DNA of 37,566 nt from Acidobacteriota bacterium (GCA_018606725.1 JAGYID010000017.1:1-37566), one strand, 5' to 3'. Positions 1-9,611 are shown, numbered from the stretch's first letter. A program made the numbers and translations. The notes: a model not told the origin generated them from the letters alone.

Positions 1-152
1 CTGCGACCGCGGATCTGGCCGCCCTGACGGGCGTCCTCGCGGCTCGCACCCGTCAACGTATGTCGAATACGTTTCGGGTCCTCGCCGCTGCGGGTGCCCT
101 TCATGACGGCCATCTGCGCGGTCTCGCGACGAACCCCGGTGAGAAATCCGGG
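1..152. other. window edge, no gene assigned
   Basis: Between the window edge and the stop codon of the adenylylsulfate kinase gene I see no convincing coding region; open frames here are antisense by-products of the kinase gene. Two small structures are visible. One is a 7-bp inverted repeat AACGTAT/ATACGTT at 55-73 with a 5-nt loop. The other is a weak CCCGG/CCGGG hairpin just beyond the kinase stop (135-152), which has no T-run after it and is at best a poor terminator. Confidence 0.4.
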
Positions 153-758
153 CTATGCTTCCGAGGTCGACTGGATCGGCGTCAGTCGCTCGTTCCCCAG
201 CCCCTCGGAGCGCTCCGGCGGCAGGTGGCCGAGCGTTCTCATCCTGGAGACGATCCGCTCGACGCTGGTGTCGACCGTCTCGTGGCTGGTCTCGACCACC
301 AGCTCCGGGTTGAGCGGCGCCTCGTACGGGTCGTCGACCCCGGTGAAGTGCTGGATCTTGCCGTCCAGCGCCTTCTTGTACAGCCCCTTGACGTCGCGGC
401 GGATGCACTCCTCAACCGGGCACTGTACGTGCACCTCGACGAAGCGCTTGATCTCGGCGCGCGCCTCGTCGCGGGTCCGGCGGCAGGGGGAGATCGCCGC
501 CACGATGACGGCGGTGCCGACCTCGGTCAGCAGGCGCGCGACGTAGGAGATGCGCCGGATGTTCTCGTCGCGGTCGGCCTTCGAGAAGCCGAGCCCCTTG
601 TTCAGGCGCTCGCCCACCTCGTCGCCGTCCAGCACCATGACGGTCCGGCCCTCCGCCTCAAGCCGGCGCGCCAGCCGGTGGGCGATGGTGCTCTTGCCGG
701 CGCTCGGCAGGCCGGTCAGCCAGACCGTCACTCCCCTGCGTGTCGCGGACAATTTCAT
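153..758 (-). CDS. cysC: adenylylsulfate (APS) kinase
   Basis: This 201-residue protein should phosphorylate adenosine 5'-phosphosulfate to PAPS with ATP in the cytoplasm, for sulfate assimilation or sulfation. The Walker A loop GLPSAGKS lies at residues 16-23, followed by the family pattern of a DGD segment (VMVLDGDEV), FSKADRDENIRRI and the LYKKALDG/FTGVDDPYE region. The ATG at 758 was chosen over an upstream in-frame start at 884 because a GGGGAG ribosome site precedes it and CysC homology begins there; the upstream part is low-quality sequence containing the promoter. It stands alone: no cysD, cysN or cysH is visible in the window. It is separated by 163 bp from the flavoprotein gene upstream and has its own promoter-like sequence. 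The family call is secure; which PAPS-using pathway it feeds is unknown. Confidence 0.93.
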   Translation of the reverse strand: MKLSATRRGVTVWLTGLPSAGKSTIAHRLARRLEAEGRTVMVLDGDEVGERLNKGLGFSKADRDENIRRISYVARLLTEVGTAVIVAAISPCRRTRDEARAEIKRFVEVHVQCPVEECIRRDVKGLYKKALDGKIQHFTGVDDPYEAPLNPELVVETSHETVDTSVERIVSRMRTLGHLPPERSEGLGNERLTPIQSTSEA

Positions 759-800
759 CCGTGTCTCCCCTGCGCCGGCGCGCTGTATGTTGTGGTCGCA

Positions 801-829
801 TTTATACCACCATGGGGGCTGGCTTTCAC
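801..829 (-). promoter_or_regulatory. putative cysC promoter with extended -10
   Basis: On the minus strand there is a GTGAAA -35-like hexamer (829-824), a 17-bp spacer and a TATAAA -10 hexamer (806-801). The -10 is preceded by TGG, giving an extended -10. It lies about 40 bp before the cysC start. A short inverted repeat, GTGGT and ACCAC, flanks the -10 and could be an operator. The short AT-rich patch stands out in otherwise GC-rich DNA. This is read from sequence only; the start site is not known. Confidence 0.45.
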
Positions 830-921
830 CGGGAATCACGCGGGAAATCGCGACGGCGGCGGCTTTACGGAGCGGGCGCGCCATGGCGACCCGGCCGCCA
901 GGCGCGGGAGGCGGACCGGGC

Positions 922-2646
922 TCAGCCCCGGACGAGCGCCAGCGCCTCGCGGGCGGCGTCGGCGCCGGCGCGCGTGGCCAGCTCGAACGACGGCATGCCG
1001 TGCCGGTCTGAATGGGCGAAGGTGATCCGGCCGAGGGGGCGGGTCAGATCCCGGCGCGCCGTCCCGGTGAGGAAGCCGGGGTACGGGATCACCATGTGAT
1101 GCCCCCAGACGTAGACGTCGAGGCGGGTGATGTCCCCCATGATGCCGGGCACCATCATCTCCAAGTCATCGGCGAGGATGTCGGCCCACTTGGACCACGG
1201 CTCGGTGAGCAGATCGGCGCGCGTCACCTTGCCGCCCAGAGGCGACCAGAGCAGCAGGACGTTCGGCCGTTTCGGATCGGCCTTGCGCCAGCGGTCCGAG
1301 TTGTAGTCGCCGACCAGGAACCCCTGGGAGAGCCTGCCGTCGGCGCTGTTGAACCAGGCGAGCGGCGCGCCCTTCAGGACGGGGGTGCGGCGGGTGAAGG
1401 CGGCCCCCATGATCAGGGCGCCGTAACGATAGTCGAGGAACTGCTTCCGCCCCGCCGCCGCCAGCTCCGGCACCATCCGGCCGGTGATGTGCTTGGGGCA
1501 GGCGATGACGGCGCAGCGGGCCCGGCGCATGGAGAACCGCAGCGTCTTCTGATCTACCAGCGTGACCCTGACTTCCGAGCTCTCGTTGACGACCCGCACC
1601 GCGACCAGGCCGGTGCGCAGCCGGTCGGCGCCGGCCTTCGCCGCCAGCCGCTCCGCCAGCCACGCGTTGCCGCCGGGGATGGTGATGTCCTCCCCTCCCT
1701 GCCCGAGTCCGTTGAAGGTCCAGAAGCCGTAAGCCGACACCTCCTCGGGCGTCCCGCCGATGTCGCTGGTCGACCACTCGGCGGCGATCCGCTGCGTCCG
1801 CTCGCCCCAGCCGCGGCGTTTCATCCACTCGGCGAGGGTGACGGTGTCCAGCGCCAGGATCTCCGGGTCGCGGCTGCCCTCCTCGACCGGCATGGCGGCG
1901 ACCGGCAGGCCGTCCTTGCCTTTGCGCTTCCCCCAGGCCTCCATTTCGCGGTAGAAATCGATCAGGTCATCGCGATCCTTGGCGGACAGTGGCATCCGCC
2001 GCACGTCGGCGGCGACGTCGAGGCCGTACATGGTCAGCTCGGGGTACCAGGTGCCGTCGACCAGCTGGTTGAAGTCCGGGCCGGGGCCGAGGAGCTCCTT
2101 GTGGATGCGCGGCGTGCCGTCGGCGGCGAACGACTCGACGACGTCGAGATCCTTCAAGAGCCGCTTCATGAAGGCGTCGCGCGGCCGGACGCAGGACCAC
2201 GTCCCGACCGTGAAGTCGGTGCCGTTGCCGTGCTCCTTGCGGGCGTTGCCGCCGAGATACCCTTCCTTCTCGTAGAGCACGACGTCGTCGAGCCCGCCGC
2301 GCCGCAGGTCCCACGCCGCCATCAGCCCCGACATGCCGCCGCCGAGAACGATGCCGTCGTGCAGCGGCCCCTCCGGGGCGAGCGCCGGGATCTCCAGCGA
2401 CCCGTCGCGCAGCCGGTGGGCGATGTCGTACGACTCGGCCACCAGCTCGCCGTCATAGCGCCGCGCCGGCGGCGCCGCGACGGTCTCCGCCAGCAGCCGT
2501 CCCATCGACAGCCGCCCCGCCGCGCCGGCGAGAATGGTCGCCTTGAGCGAGCCGTTCAGGAACAACCGCCGGGTCCACGCCGCGGGAGCTGCGGAGGCGC
2601 CCGCGGGCGGGGTCACGGCCGGGGACCGGCGCGCCGGCCGGCTCAT
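922..2646 (-). CDS. Tat-exported FAD-dependent oxidoreductase (NAD(P)-binding Rossmann/amine-oxidase-like)
   Basis: A 574-residue flavoprotein. The N-terminus carries a twin-arginine-like signal (TRRLFLNG around residues 25-32, then a hydrophobic, alanine-rich stretch), so export as a folded, cofactor-loaded protein is likely. The dinucleotide-binding motif LGGGMSGLMAA at residues 101-111 is followed by a VVLYEKEGYLGGNAR segment typical of flavin amine oxidases and phytoene-desaturase-like enzymes. The overall pattern, including the RRxFLNG leader, recalls spermidine dehydrogenase-type enzymes, but I cannot assign a substrate. Its start overlaps the stop of the exported protein gene upstream (ATGA at 2643-2646), so the two are translationally coupled and probably work together in the periplasm. 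It is likely the last gene of the transcript, because cysC has its own promoter-like sequence. Confidence 0.8.
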   Translation of the reverse strand: MSRPARRSPAVTPPAGASAAPAAWTRRLFLNGSLKATILAGAAGRLSMGRLLAETVAAPPARRYDGELVAESYDIAHRLRDGSLEIPALAPEGPLHDGIVLGGGMSGLMAAWDLRRGGLDDVVLYEKEGYLGGNARKEHGNGTDFTVGTWSCVRPRDAFMKRLLKDLDVVESFAADGTPRIHKELLGPGPDFNQLVDGTWYPELTMYGLDVAADVRRMPLSAKDRDDLIDFYREMEAWGKRKGKDGLPVAAMPVEEGSRDPEILALDTVTLAEWMKRRGWGERTQRIAAEWSTSDIGGTPEEVSAYGFWTFNGLGQGGEDITIPGGNAWLAERLAAKAGADRLRTGLVAVRVVNESSEVRVTLVDQKTLRFSMRRARCAVIACPKHITGRMVPELAAAGRKQFLDYRYGALIMGAAFTRRTPVLKGAPLAWFNSADGRLSQGFLVGDYNSDRWRKADPKRPNVLLLWSPLGGKVTRADLLTEPWSKWADILADDLEMMVPGIMGDITRLDVYVWGHHMVIPYPGFLTGTARRDLTRPLGRITFAHSDRHGMPSFELATRAGADAAREALALVRG

Positions 2647-3119
2647 TTCGCCCGCTCGATGGTGAACTTGCCGAAGGCGAAGCCGACATCGACGCCCCGC
2701 CCCGTGCCGGCCAGCGCCAGGGAAACCTCCCCCTTGGTGAGCGCCTGCGCGGCGGCCGACTTGCCGGCGCCGGCGTGCGCCTCCGACTGGACGTACGACC
2801 CGAACAGCTCCCCGATGTTGAGCGCGCCGGTGAACTTGCCGGTGCCGCCGATGACGTCGGACTTGCCGAAGGTGATGCCGCCGCCCTTGGCCGTGATCGT
2901 GACCTTGGCGGTCTGGCCGTTGTCGCAGGTGATCGTCCCGGTCCCCTTCGAGGACTTGTAGAAGACCGACCAGCTCTTGAGGTCGAAGGTCATCTTGCAG
3001 ATCACCAGCGCCGCGTCATGCTTCGCCTCGCCGCTCTCCCCCGCGAGTGGCGAGCCGGGGGACCCGGCCGTGAGAAGGACGACGCAAAACGTCATCGCGG
3101 CGACGGCAGCGCGCTTCAT
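2643..3119 (-). CDS. small exported protein of unknown function, coupled to the flavoprotein
   Basis: A 158-residue protein with a clear Sec signal peptide: basic start MKRAA, hydrophobic core AMTFCVVLLTAG, and likely cleavage near SPLAGES. The mature part is rich in Gly, Thr and alternating hydrophobic residues (GTITCDNGQTAKVTIT, GGGITFGKSDVIGGTGKF, VSLALAGTGRGVDVGFAFGKFTIE), which suggests a small all-beta protein. It loosely recalls DUF992 or YSC84/SYLF-type beta proteins; I do not claim either family. Its TGA overlaps the ATG of the Tat flavoprotein gene, and it starts 52 bp after the stop of the second RND pump gene. It may therefore be read from the efflux operon or from a short promoter in that gap. 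Confidence 0.7.
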   Translation of the reverse strand: MKRAAVAAMTFCVVLLTAGSPGSPLAGESGEAKHDAALVICKMTFDLKSWSVFYKSSKGTGTITCDNGQTAKVTITAKGGGITFGKSDVIGGTGKFTGALNIGELFGSYVQSEAHAGAGKSAAAQALTKGEVSLALAGTGRGVDVGFAFGKFTIERAK

Positions 3120-3171
3120 GGCGTACCTCCAGCGTGGACGGGCCCAGACTGGCTCCTGGGCGGGGGCGATC

Positions 3172-6100
3172 CTACAACGATTGGGCTGCGGCCGGGACGG
3201 CTGACGACGCGCCCGCGGCTTCGGGACGCGCAGCCTCGGGTGACGAGGCGCGCCACAGGCGGCCGAGCCAGGCGACCGCCGACTCGACTTCGAGGTTGAT
3301 GAACGGCAGGACGATCAGGGTCAGGAGCGTCGACGACGCCAGTCCGCCGATGACGGTGCGGGCCAGCGGGAAGTAGTAGACGCCGCCGACCGTCGAGTTG
3401 CCGATTGCCAGCGGCACCAGACCGACGATCGCGGTCAGCGCCGTCATCAGCACCGCCCGCAGCCGGTCGCGCCCCGCCCTGAGGATCGCCTCGTCCCGAC
3501 CCATCCCGGCGCGCCGCAGCTGGTTCATGTGATCGAGCAGCACGATGCCGTTCTTGACCACGACGCCGATCAGCATCAACAGGCCGATCTGCGCCATCAG
3601 ATTGAACGGGGTCCGGGTCGCCGCCAGCAGCCACGCCACCCCCGGCAGGCTGAACGGGATCGAGAACAGGATGGCGAACGGCTGCACCACCGACTCGAAC
3701 AGCGACGCCATGGCGATGTAAACGAGGATGAGCGCCAGCATGAAGTTGATCAGCATCTGCTGGTTTTCCTCCCCCTGCTCGATGAGCTGGTCGTCCCACG
3801 ACCAGGAGTATCCCGGCGGCAGGTCGAAGGCGTTCATCAGCGCCTCGATGCGGGCCCGCGCCTTCGGCCAGTCGGCGCCTTCGTAGGTGGCGTTGACGGC
3901 GGCGCGCACCTTGCGGTTCTCGCGCTCGATCTGGTTGGCGCGCCGGACCACCTGGAACGTCGCGATGTCCGCAAGTAGAACAGGATGGTCCGCCGGGCCG
4001 ATCCGGATGCTGCGCAGGTCGTCGAGGTTCTCCCGGTCCGCCTGCCGCAGCTCGAGCCAGGTCTCCACTTCCTTGTCGCCGGCGTTGAAGCGCCGCAGGC
4101 GCATGCCGCCGAGGGTGAACTGGAAGATGTCCGACACGTCCTCGGCGCTCAGCCCGGCGCGCTGCGCCTTGGTCCGGTCGATGACCACCTGGATCTCGTT
4201 GCGTCCCTTGTTGAGCGAGGTCGAGATGTCCTCGATGCCCTCGACCGTCCCCAGGCGGCGCGCCGCCTCGTCGCCGAATTTCTGCAGCAGGGAGCCGTCA
4301 TGGCCGAAGAACTTCACCGCGAAGTAGGTGCTCGAGCCGCCCTGGTCGGCCTCCTCGCGGAAGAAGATCCGCGCCCCCGGCACCGCCGGCAGGCCGGCGC
4401 GGATCGTCTTGCGCAGCTCTTTGATGTCGCGGTCGTTGACGTGGGTATCTTGAAGAGTCAGCAGCGTGCCGGCCTCGTTCTCGCCGAAGAAGCTGTAGAC
4501 CGACTCGAGGCCGAACTTCTCCTTGTTGGCGGACAGGTACGCCTCGACCTGCCGCACCGCCCGCTCGGAGTCCGACTTGTAGGAGAAATCGGAGAACTCG
4601 TACTGCAGCCGCAGCCGGTTGTTGACCGCGCCGGCGAACTGCGCCATGTCGACCATGCCGAGGACGAACGGCACGAAACCGACGCCGAGACCGGCGAGGA
4701 CGATCAACGAAGTCCAGACGCGGTGCCGCAGGGTCCAGGCCAGGACACCGGCGTAGCGCTCCTCGAGCCACGCCAGACCCTTCGGCTGCACCGCCTCGCG
4801 CCGCCGCAGCAGACCCGCCGCCATCAGCGGGATCAGGGTCAGCGACGAGAACAGCGAGCAGACCAGCGCGATCGAGATCGCCACGCCGATCTCCCGCAGC
4901 CAGGTCGTCAGCTCGGTGCTGGCGCCGACGACCAGCGGCAGGAAGACGATGACCGTGGTGAGCGTCGAGCAGGTCACCGCCATGGCGACGTCGCGGCTGC
5001 CGATCAGCGCCGCCCGGCGCGGGTCGGCGACCTCGCGCCGCTTGCGGTCGATCGCCTCGAGCACGACGATGGCGTCGTCCACCAGCATGCCGATGCCCAG
5101 CATCAGCCCGCACATCGACAGGACATTGAGCGTGCCGCCCATGAAATACAGGATCCCGCACGCCGCCACGATCGAGAACGGGATGGAGAACGACACCACC
5201 AGCGTCGAGTCGATGCGGCGCAGGAACAGGTAGAGGACGAAGATCGCCAGCAGGCCGCCGATGAAGCCGGCGTGCATCAGACCGTCGATCCCCGAGGTGA
5301 TCTGCTTCCCCTGGTCCTCGAAGACGAACAGCTTGACGCCCTTGAGCAGCGGGTCGTGGTTGATGTCCTCGGTGATCGTCCGCATGACGGCGCGCACCAC
5401 GTCCACGGTGTTGGCCGTCGACTCCTTGTAGACGTTGACCGCCACGGCGTAGACGCCGTCGAGGTGGCGGCCGAAGGCGATCGGCGGCTCCTCGTAGCGG
5501 ATCTCGGCGATGTCCCGGAGGCGCAGGCCGCGGTCGTTGACCAGCAGGTCGCCGATGGCTTCGAGCGAGCCGAAGGCGCCCAGCGCCCGGGCGGTGTAAT
5601 GCATCCCGTCGTGCCCGACCTGCCCGAGCACCATGTTGGACGAGGCGCCCTGGAGCCGCCGCAGCAGCACGTCGATATCGACGGCGTGCTCCTTGACCCG
5701 GTCGAGGATCAGGTCGATGTAGATCTCGCGCGGCGCCACCCCGTTGAGCTCGACCTTCGCCACGCCCGGGATGCGCCGGATGCGGTTCACCACCCGGCTC
5801 TCGAGCAGGTCGTAGTTCTGCGACAAGTCGACCCCCGCCGCCGCGATCCGCCCCTCGACCACCGGAATGTCGCTGGTGTTGAAGGAGGCGATCAGGATCT
5901 GGCCGATCCCCGGCGGCAGCGACCCGCGGACCTGGTCGATCTTCTCGCTCACCTGCATCCGCACGATGTCGAGGTCGTGCCCCCAGTGGAACTCGATCTG
6001 CACCTCGGCGCCGTCGGCGGTCGAGGTCGAGGCGAGCCGCTTCACCCCCGGCAGGGTGGCGAGGACCTCCTCGACCGGCTTGGCGATCTGCTTCTCGATC

Positions 6101-6273
6101 TGCGTCGGGTTGCTGTTGGGGTAGGGAATGTTGATGCTGATGAACGGGATGTCGACGTTCGGCAGGAACGCCAGCGGCAGCCGCGCCATGGCGATGCCGC
6201 CCACCACCATGACGCACAGCAGGACCATCAGGGTGGTGATCGGGCGCCGGACGCTCAGATCCGCCAGGCTCAC
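3172..6273 (-). CDS. RND efflux pump inner-membrane subunit (AcrB/HAE1 family), second copy
   Basis: A 1033-residue resistance-nodulation-division transporter. The N-terminal helix follows MSLADLSVRRPITTLM, and a large periplasmic porter domain sits between TM1 and TM2. The TM4 proton-relay motif GIGMLVDDAIVVLEA places the two Asp at 399-400. A second periplasmic half follows, then the C-terminal helices with the family repeat of GVVVKNGIVLLDHMN. Length is normal for the family. The start codon overlaps the stop of the upstream pump gene (ATGA at 6270-6273), so this is the third gene of an adaptor-pump-pump operon. Two unlike pump subunits with one adaptor resemble the MdtABC arrangement, where the subunits form a heterotrimer. 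Substrate cannot be read from sequence. The short C-terminal tail is rich in Ala, Pro and Glu. Confidence 0.93.
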   Translation of the reverse strand: MSLADLSVRRPITTLMVLLCVMVVGGIAMARLPLAFLPNVDIPFISINIPYPNSNPTQIEKQIAKPVEEVLATLPGVKRLASTSTADGAEVQIEFHWGHDLDIVRMQVSEKIDQVRGSLPPGIGQILIASFNTSDIPVVEGRIAAAGVDLSQNYDLLESRVVNRIRRIPGVAKVELNGVAPREIYIDLILDRVKEHAVDIDVLLRRLQGASSNMVLGQVGHDGMHYTARALGAFGSLEAIGDLLVNDRGLRLRDIAEIRYEEPPIAFGRHLDGVYAVAVNVYKESTANTVDVVRAVMRTITEDINHDPLLKGVKLFVFEDQGKQITSGIDGLMHAGFIGGLLAIFVLYLFLRRIDSTLVVSFSIPFSIVAACGILYFMGGTLNVLSMCGLMLGIGMLVDDAIVVLEAIDRKRREVADPRRAALIGSRDVAMAVTCSTLTTVIVFLPLVVGASTELTTWLREIGVAISIALVCSLFSSLTLIPLMAAGLLRRREAVQPKGLAWLEERYAGVLAWTLRHRVWTSLIVLAGLGVGFVPFVLGMVDMAQFAGAVNNRLRLQYEFSDFSYKSDSERAVRQVEAYLSANKEKFGLESVYSFFGENEAGTLLTLQDTHVNDRDIKELRKTIRAGLPAVPGARIFFREEADQGGSSTYFAVKFFGHDGSLLQKFGDEAARRLGTVEGIEDISTSLNKGRNEIQVVIDRTKAQRAGLSAEDVSDIFQFTLGGMRLRRFNAGDKEVETWLELRQADRENLDDLRSIRIGPADHPVLLADIATFQVVRRANQIERENRKVRAAVNATYEGADWPKARARIEALMNAFDLPPGYSWSWDDQLIEQGEENQQMLINFMLALILVYIAMASLFESVVQPFAILFSIPFSLPGVAWLLAATRTPFNLMAQIGLLMLIGVVVKNGIVLLDHMNQLRRAGMGRDEAILRAGRDRLRAVLMTALTAIVGLVPLAIGNSTVGGVYYFPLARTVIGGLASSTLLTLIVLPFINLEVESAVAWLGRLWRASSPEAARPEAAGASSAVPAAAQSL

Positions 6274-9200
6274 GATTCGCTCCCCGCCGGCGCCGGAACG
6301 CCCGCCGCGGCGAAGGCCGAGGATCCCTCGGCCGCGGCGGGCGCCCCGCTCTCGGCCGGCTGGTGCGCCAGACCTCGATCAAGCAGGACATACAGGACCG
6401 GGATGACCAGGAGCGTCAGGGCGGTCGCCACGGTCAGCCCGCCGATGACGGTCACCGCCAGCGGGGCGCGCAGCTCGGCGCCCTCGCCCAGCCCGAACGC
6501 CATCGGCAGCAGCCCCAGGATGGTCGTCGCGGTGGTCATCAGGATCGGACGCATCCGCCGCATCCCGGCCTCCACCAGCGCCGCCTCGCGCGCCATCCCC
6601 TCGCGTCGCAGCATGTTGACGGCGTCGATCAGCACGATGGCGTTCTTGACCACGATCCCCGCCAGCATGACGGCGCCGATCATCGCCACCACGTTGACCG
6701 TGTGGCCGGACAGGCGCAGCGCCAGGACGGCGCCGATGATCCCGAGCGGCACCGTGAACATGACCACGAACGGATGCAGGAGCGACTCGAACTCGCAGGC
6801 CATGACCAGGTAGACGAGGAAGATCGCCAGCGCCATCGCCAGCTTGAGGGAGCGGAACGAGCGCTCCATCTCCTCTTCCTGGCCGCTCAGCCCGGCGATG
6901 ACCCCGGACGGCAGGCCGGCTCCCGCCGCCGCCCCGGCGGGCGCGGCCGCGCTGGCACCAGCCGGCCGCCCCGCTTCAGCGGGTGCGGCAGCGTTCATGA
7001 TGACCCGGCGCACGTCGGCGGCGACCGCCCCCATGCTGCGACCGGCGAGGTTGCCGGAAATCACCGCGGCGCGCTTCTGCCCGACCCGGCGGATCTCGCT
7101 CGGGCCCTCGGCCAGCCGCACTTCGGCGACCGATTTCAGGAAGATCGGCACCCCGTCGCGCTGGCCGACGATGAGCGCGCCGAGGTCGTCGATCTTCGCC
7201 TGCCCGACCGCCACCGAGCGGACCAGGATGTTGATCTCGCGGTCCCCTTCGAGGAAGCGGGTCGCAACCGCCCCCTGCACCTTGTCGCGGATGGTCTCGG
7301 CCACCTGCGCCAGGTCGAGCCCCAGGCGCGCCAGATCCTCGCGGTGGAAGGTGATCTGCAGCTCGGGGTTGCCGATCTCCATCGACGACTTGACGTCGAC
7401 CAGCCCCGGCACCTTCTCGATCGCCGTCTTCAGCGTCGCGGCGGCGCTCTGCAGCTGCGCCAGATCGTCGCCGTACACCTCGACCTCGATCGGGGTGCGG
7501 AAGGTGAAGTAGGACGGCCGCTCGAACTTGTAGCGGGCGATGCGGGAGGCCTCCAAGCGCCGGCGCAGGACGGCGGCCACCGCCTCCTCGTCCGCCCGGC
7601 GCGTCTCCGGCTTCATCCGCACCTGAATGCGGGCGGCGTTCTCCCCCTCCGTGCCGGTCTGCGTCAGCGACAGGCCGGCGCCGCCGATGATGCTCGACGC
7701 CGACAGGACGCGCGGATCGTCCTGGATCGACGACTGCACGTCGGCGACGAAGCGGTCGGTCGCCTCGAGCGGCGTGCCCTCCGGCAGCTCGACCAGGAAG
7801 CTGAACTCACCCTGCGAGAACGACGGGATCAGATCGACGCCGAGCCCCTGCGCCACGACCAGCGAGGCGACGAACATCCCCAGGGCGACCGACAGCACCG
7901 TGCCGGGGTTGCGCAGCGACCAGCGCAGGGCGACCGGGTAGAGCCGCAGCCCGGCATCGAAGGCCCGATCGAAGGCGGAGCTGATCGGCCGGGCGAGCCA
8001 CGCCAGCAGCCCCCAGACCCCCCGCGCGCCGCGCCGCAGCGCCCGCAGACCCGCCGGCGCCCAGACCCCGAAGACGCGATGCGCCGCGCGCCGGAACCGC
8101 GACGCCCCGACCGGCGGTAAGGCGAAAGCCGCGTCGCCGAGCGGCCGGGCCGCGTCCAGCAGCGCCGACACCATCGGGATGAGGGTCAGCGACACGACCA
8201 GCGACGCCAGGAGCGAGAACGACACGGTCAGCGCCTGGTCGCGGAACAGCTGCGCCGCCACCCCCTCGACGAACACCACCGGCACGAACACCGCCACCGT
8301 CGTCAGGGTCGAGGCGACCACGGCGCGACCGACCTCGGCGGCGCCGCGCGCGGCGGCGATCGCACCGCTCTCGCCGCGCTCGCGCCGCTTGACGATCGCC
8401 TCCAGGACGACGATCGAGTCGTCGACCAGCATGCCGACCCCCAGCGCCAGCCCGCCGAGCGACATGATGTTGAGCGTCGTGCCGGTCTGGTACATCAGGA
8501 AGAAGGTGGCGATGATCGAGATCGGGATCGACACGCTGATGATCAGCGTCGAGGAGAGGTCCTTCAGGAAGAGCAGGATGATCAGCACCGACAGCAGGCC
8601 GCCCTCGAGCGCGCTGACGATGACCTCGTGGATCGAGGCCCGGATGAAGCGCGACTGGTCGACGCCGGTGACGAGCTCCACGTCCGCCGGGAGCTCCTTC
8701 CGGATCCGATCCAGCCGCACCTCGATGGCGGAGGAGACCGCGACGGTATTGGCGTCGCCCTCCTTGTAGAGGGCCAGCTCGACCGCCTCCCGGCCGCCGA
8801 ACCGGGTGATCGACTCGCGCTGCGTGTGACCTCGTGTAATTGAGGCGACGTCCGACATCAGCACGTTGCGGCCGTCCCTGGAGATCAGGACGGTCTGCAT
8901 GATGTCGTCGAGGTTCCTGAACTCGTTGCGGGCGCGCACCAGATAGCGCGCCTCCTGCTCGTACAGGCTGCCGCCCGCCTGGTTGACGTTCTCGCGCTGC
9001 AGCCTCTGGTTGATGTCCTGGATGCCGAGCCCCAGCAGGGACAGCTTCCCCTGGTCGACGTGGACCTGGATCTCCTCCTCGTAGCCGCCGTTGACCTTGA
9101 TGGCGGCGACCCCCTCGGTCGACTCGAGGTCCTTCTTCAGAATTTCGTCGGCGAGGTAGCGCAGCTGGTACAGGTTGTCGCCGCCGCTCAGGTACAGCCG

Positions 9201-9611
9201 CACGATCGGGTCGTTGTTGGGGTCGAGGCGCAGGACGACCGGCTTCTCAGCCTCGCGCGGCAGGCTCACCAGGTCGAGCTTCTCGCGTACGTCCAGCGCC
9301 GCGAAGTCCATGTTGCGGCCCCAGCCGAACTCGAGCGTCACCTGCGACAGCCCGGGCCGCGACACCGAGGTGATCCGCTGCACGCCGGCGACGATGCCGA
9401 CCGCCTCCTCGACCGGGCGGCTGAGGAGCGTCTCGATCTCGCCCGGCGCCGCGCCGGGATACTTGGTCTCGACAGTCAGGGTCGGGTACGACATGTTCGG
9501 CAGCAGGTTGATCGGGAGGCGGGTGAACGCGACGATGCCGAACACCACCAGCGCGATGGCGCACATCGTCACGGTGACGCGGCGACGGAGCGAGAAATCG
9601 ATGAGATTCAT
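6270..9611 (-). CDS. RND efflux pump inner-membrane subunit (AcrB/HAE1 family), first copy
   Basis: A 1113-residue RND transporter that would use the proton gradient to expel substrates through a tripartite envelope complex. It opens with MNLIDFSLRRRVTVTM and TM1. The TM4 motif GVGMLVDDSIVVLEA carries the paired relay Asp at 397-398, and the C-terminal half contains GIVVKNAIVLIDAVN. It is about 80 residues longer than its neighbour. The excess comes partly from an insert rich in Ala, Phe and Arg between the two membrane halves (SRFRRAAHRVFGVWAPAG region) and partly from an Ala/Gly/Pro-rich linker before the second membrane block (AGRPAGASAAAPAGAAAG). Start and stop codons overlap those of the adaptor gene (9608-9611) and the next pump gene (6270-6273). 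No outer-membrane factor gene is present nearby. Confidence 0.93.
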   Translation of the reverse strand: MNLIDFSLRRRVTVTMCAIALVVFGIVAFTRLPINLLPNMSYPTLTVETKYPGAAPGEIETLLSRPVEEAVGIVAGVQRITSVSRPGLSQVTLEFGWGRNMDFAALDVREKLDLVSLPREAEKPVVLRLDPNNDPIVRLYLSGGDNLYQLRYLADEILKKDLESTEGVAAIKVNGGYEEEIQVHVDQGKLSLLGLGIQDINQRLQRENVNQAGGSLYEQEARYLVRARNEFRNLDDIMQTVLISRDGRNVLMSDVASITRGHTQRESITRFGGREAVELALYKEGDANTVAVSSAIEVRLDRIRKELPADVELVTGVDQSRFIRASIHEVIVSALEGGLLSVLIILLFLKDLSSTLIISVSIPISIIATFFLMYQTGTTLNIMSLGGLALGVGMLVDDSIVVLEAIVKRRERGESGAIAAARGAAEVGRAVVASTLTTVAVFVPVVFVEGVAAQLFRDQALTVSFSLLASLVVSLTLIPMVSALLDAARPLGDAAFALPPVGASRFRRAAHRVFGVWAPAGLRALRRGARGVWGLLAWLARPISSAFDRAFDAGLRLYPVALRWSLRNPGTVLSVALGMFVASLVVAQGLGVDLIPSFSQGEFSFLVELPEGTPLEATDRFVADVQSSIQDDPRVLSASSIIGGAGLSLTQTGTEGENAARIQVRMKPETRRADEEAVAAVLRRRLEASRIARYKFERPSYFTFRTPIEVEVYGDDLAQLQSAAATLKTAIEKVPGLVDVKSSMEIGNPELQITFHREDLARLGLDLAQVAETIRDKVQGAVATRFLEGDREINILVRSVAVGQAKIDDLGALIVGQRDGVPIFLKSVAEVRLAEGPSEIRRVGQKRAAVISGNLAGRSMGAVAADVRRVIMNAAAPAEAGRPAGASAAAPAGAAAGAGLPSGVIAGLSGQEEEMERSFRSLKLAMALAIFLVYLVMACEFESLLHPFVVMFTVPLGIIGAVLALRLSGHTVNVVAMIGAVMLAGIVVKNAIVLIDAVNMLRREGMAREAALVEAGMRRMRPILMTTATTILGLLPMAFGLGEGAELRAPLAVTVIGGLTVATALTLLVIPVLYVLLDRGLAHQPAESGAPAAAEGSSAFAAAGVPAPAGSES

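Noticed and set aside
3985-6813. A 942-residue open frame on the plus strand across the RND genes
   Set aside because: It is antisense to two well-recognised pump genes, and its sequence is rich in Arg, His, Asp and Gln as expected from a mirrored GC-rich coding strand. Similar long mirror frames occur opposite most genes here.
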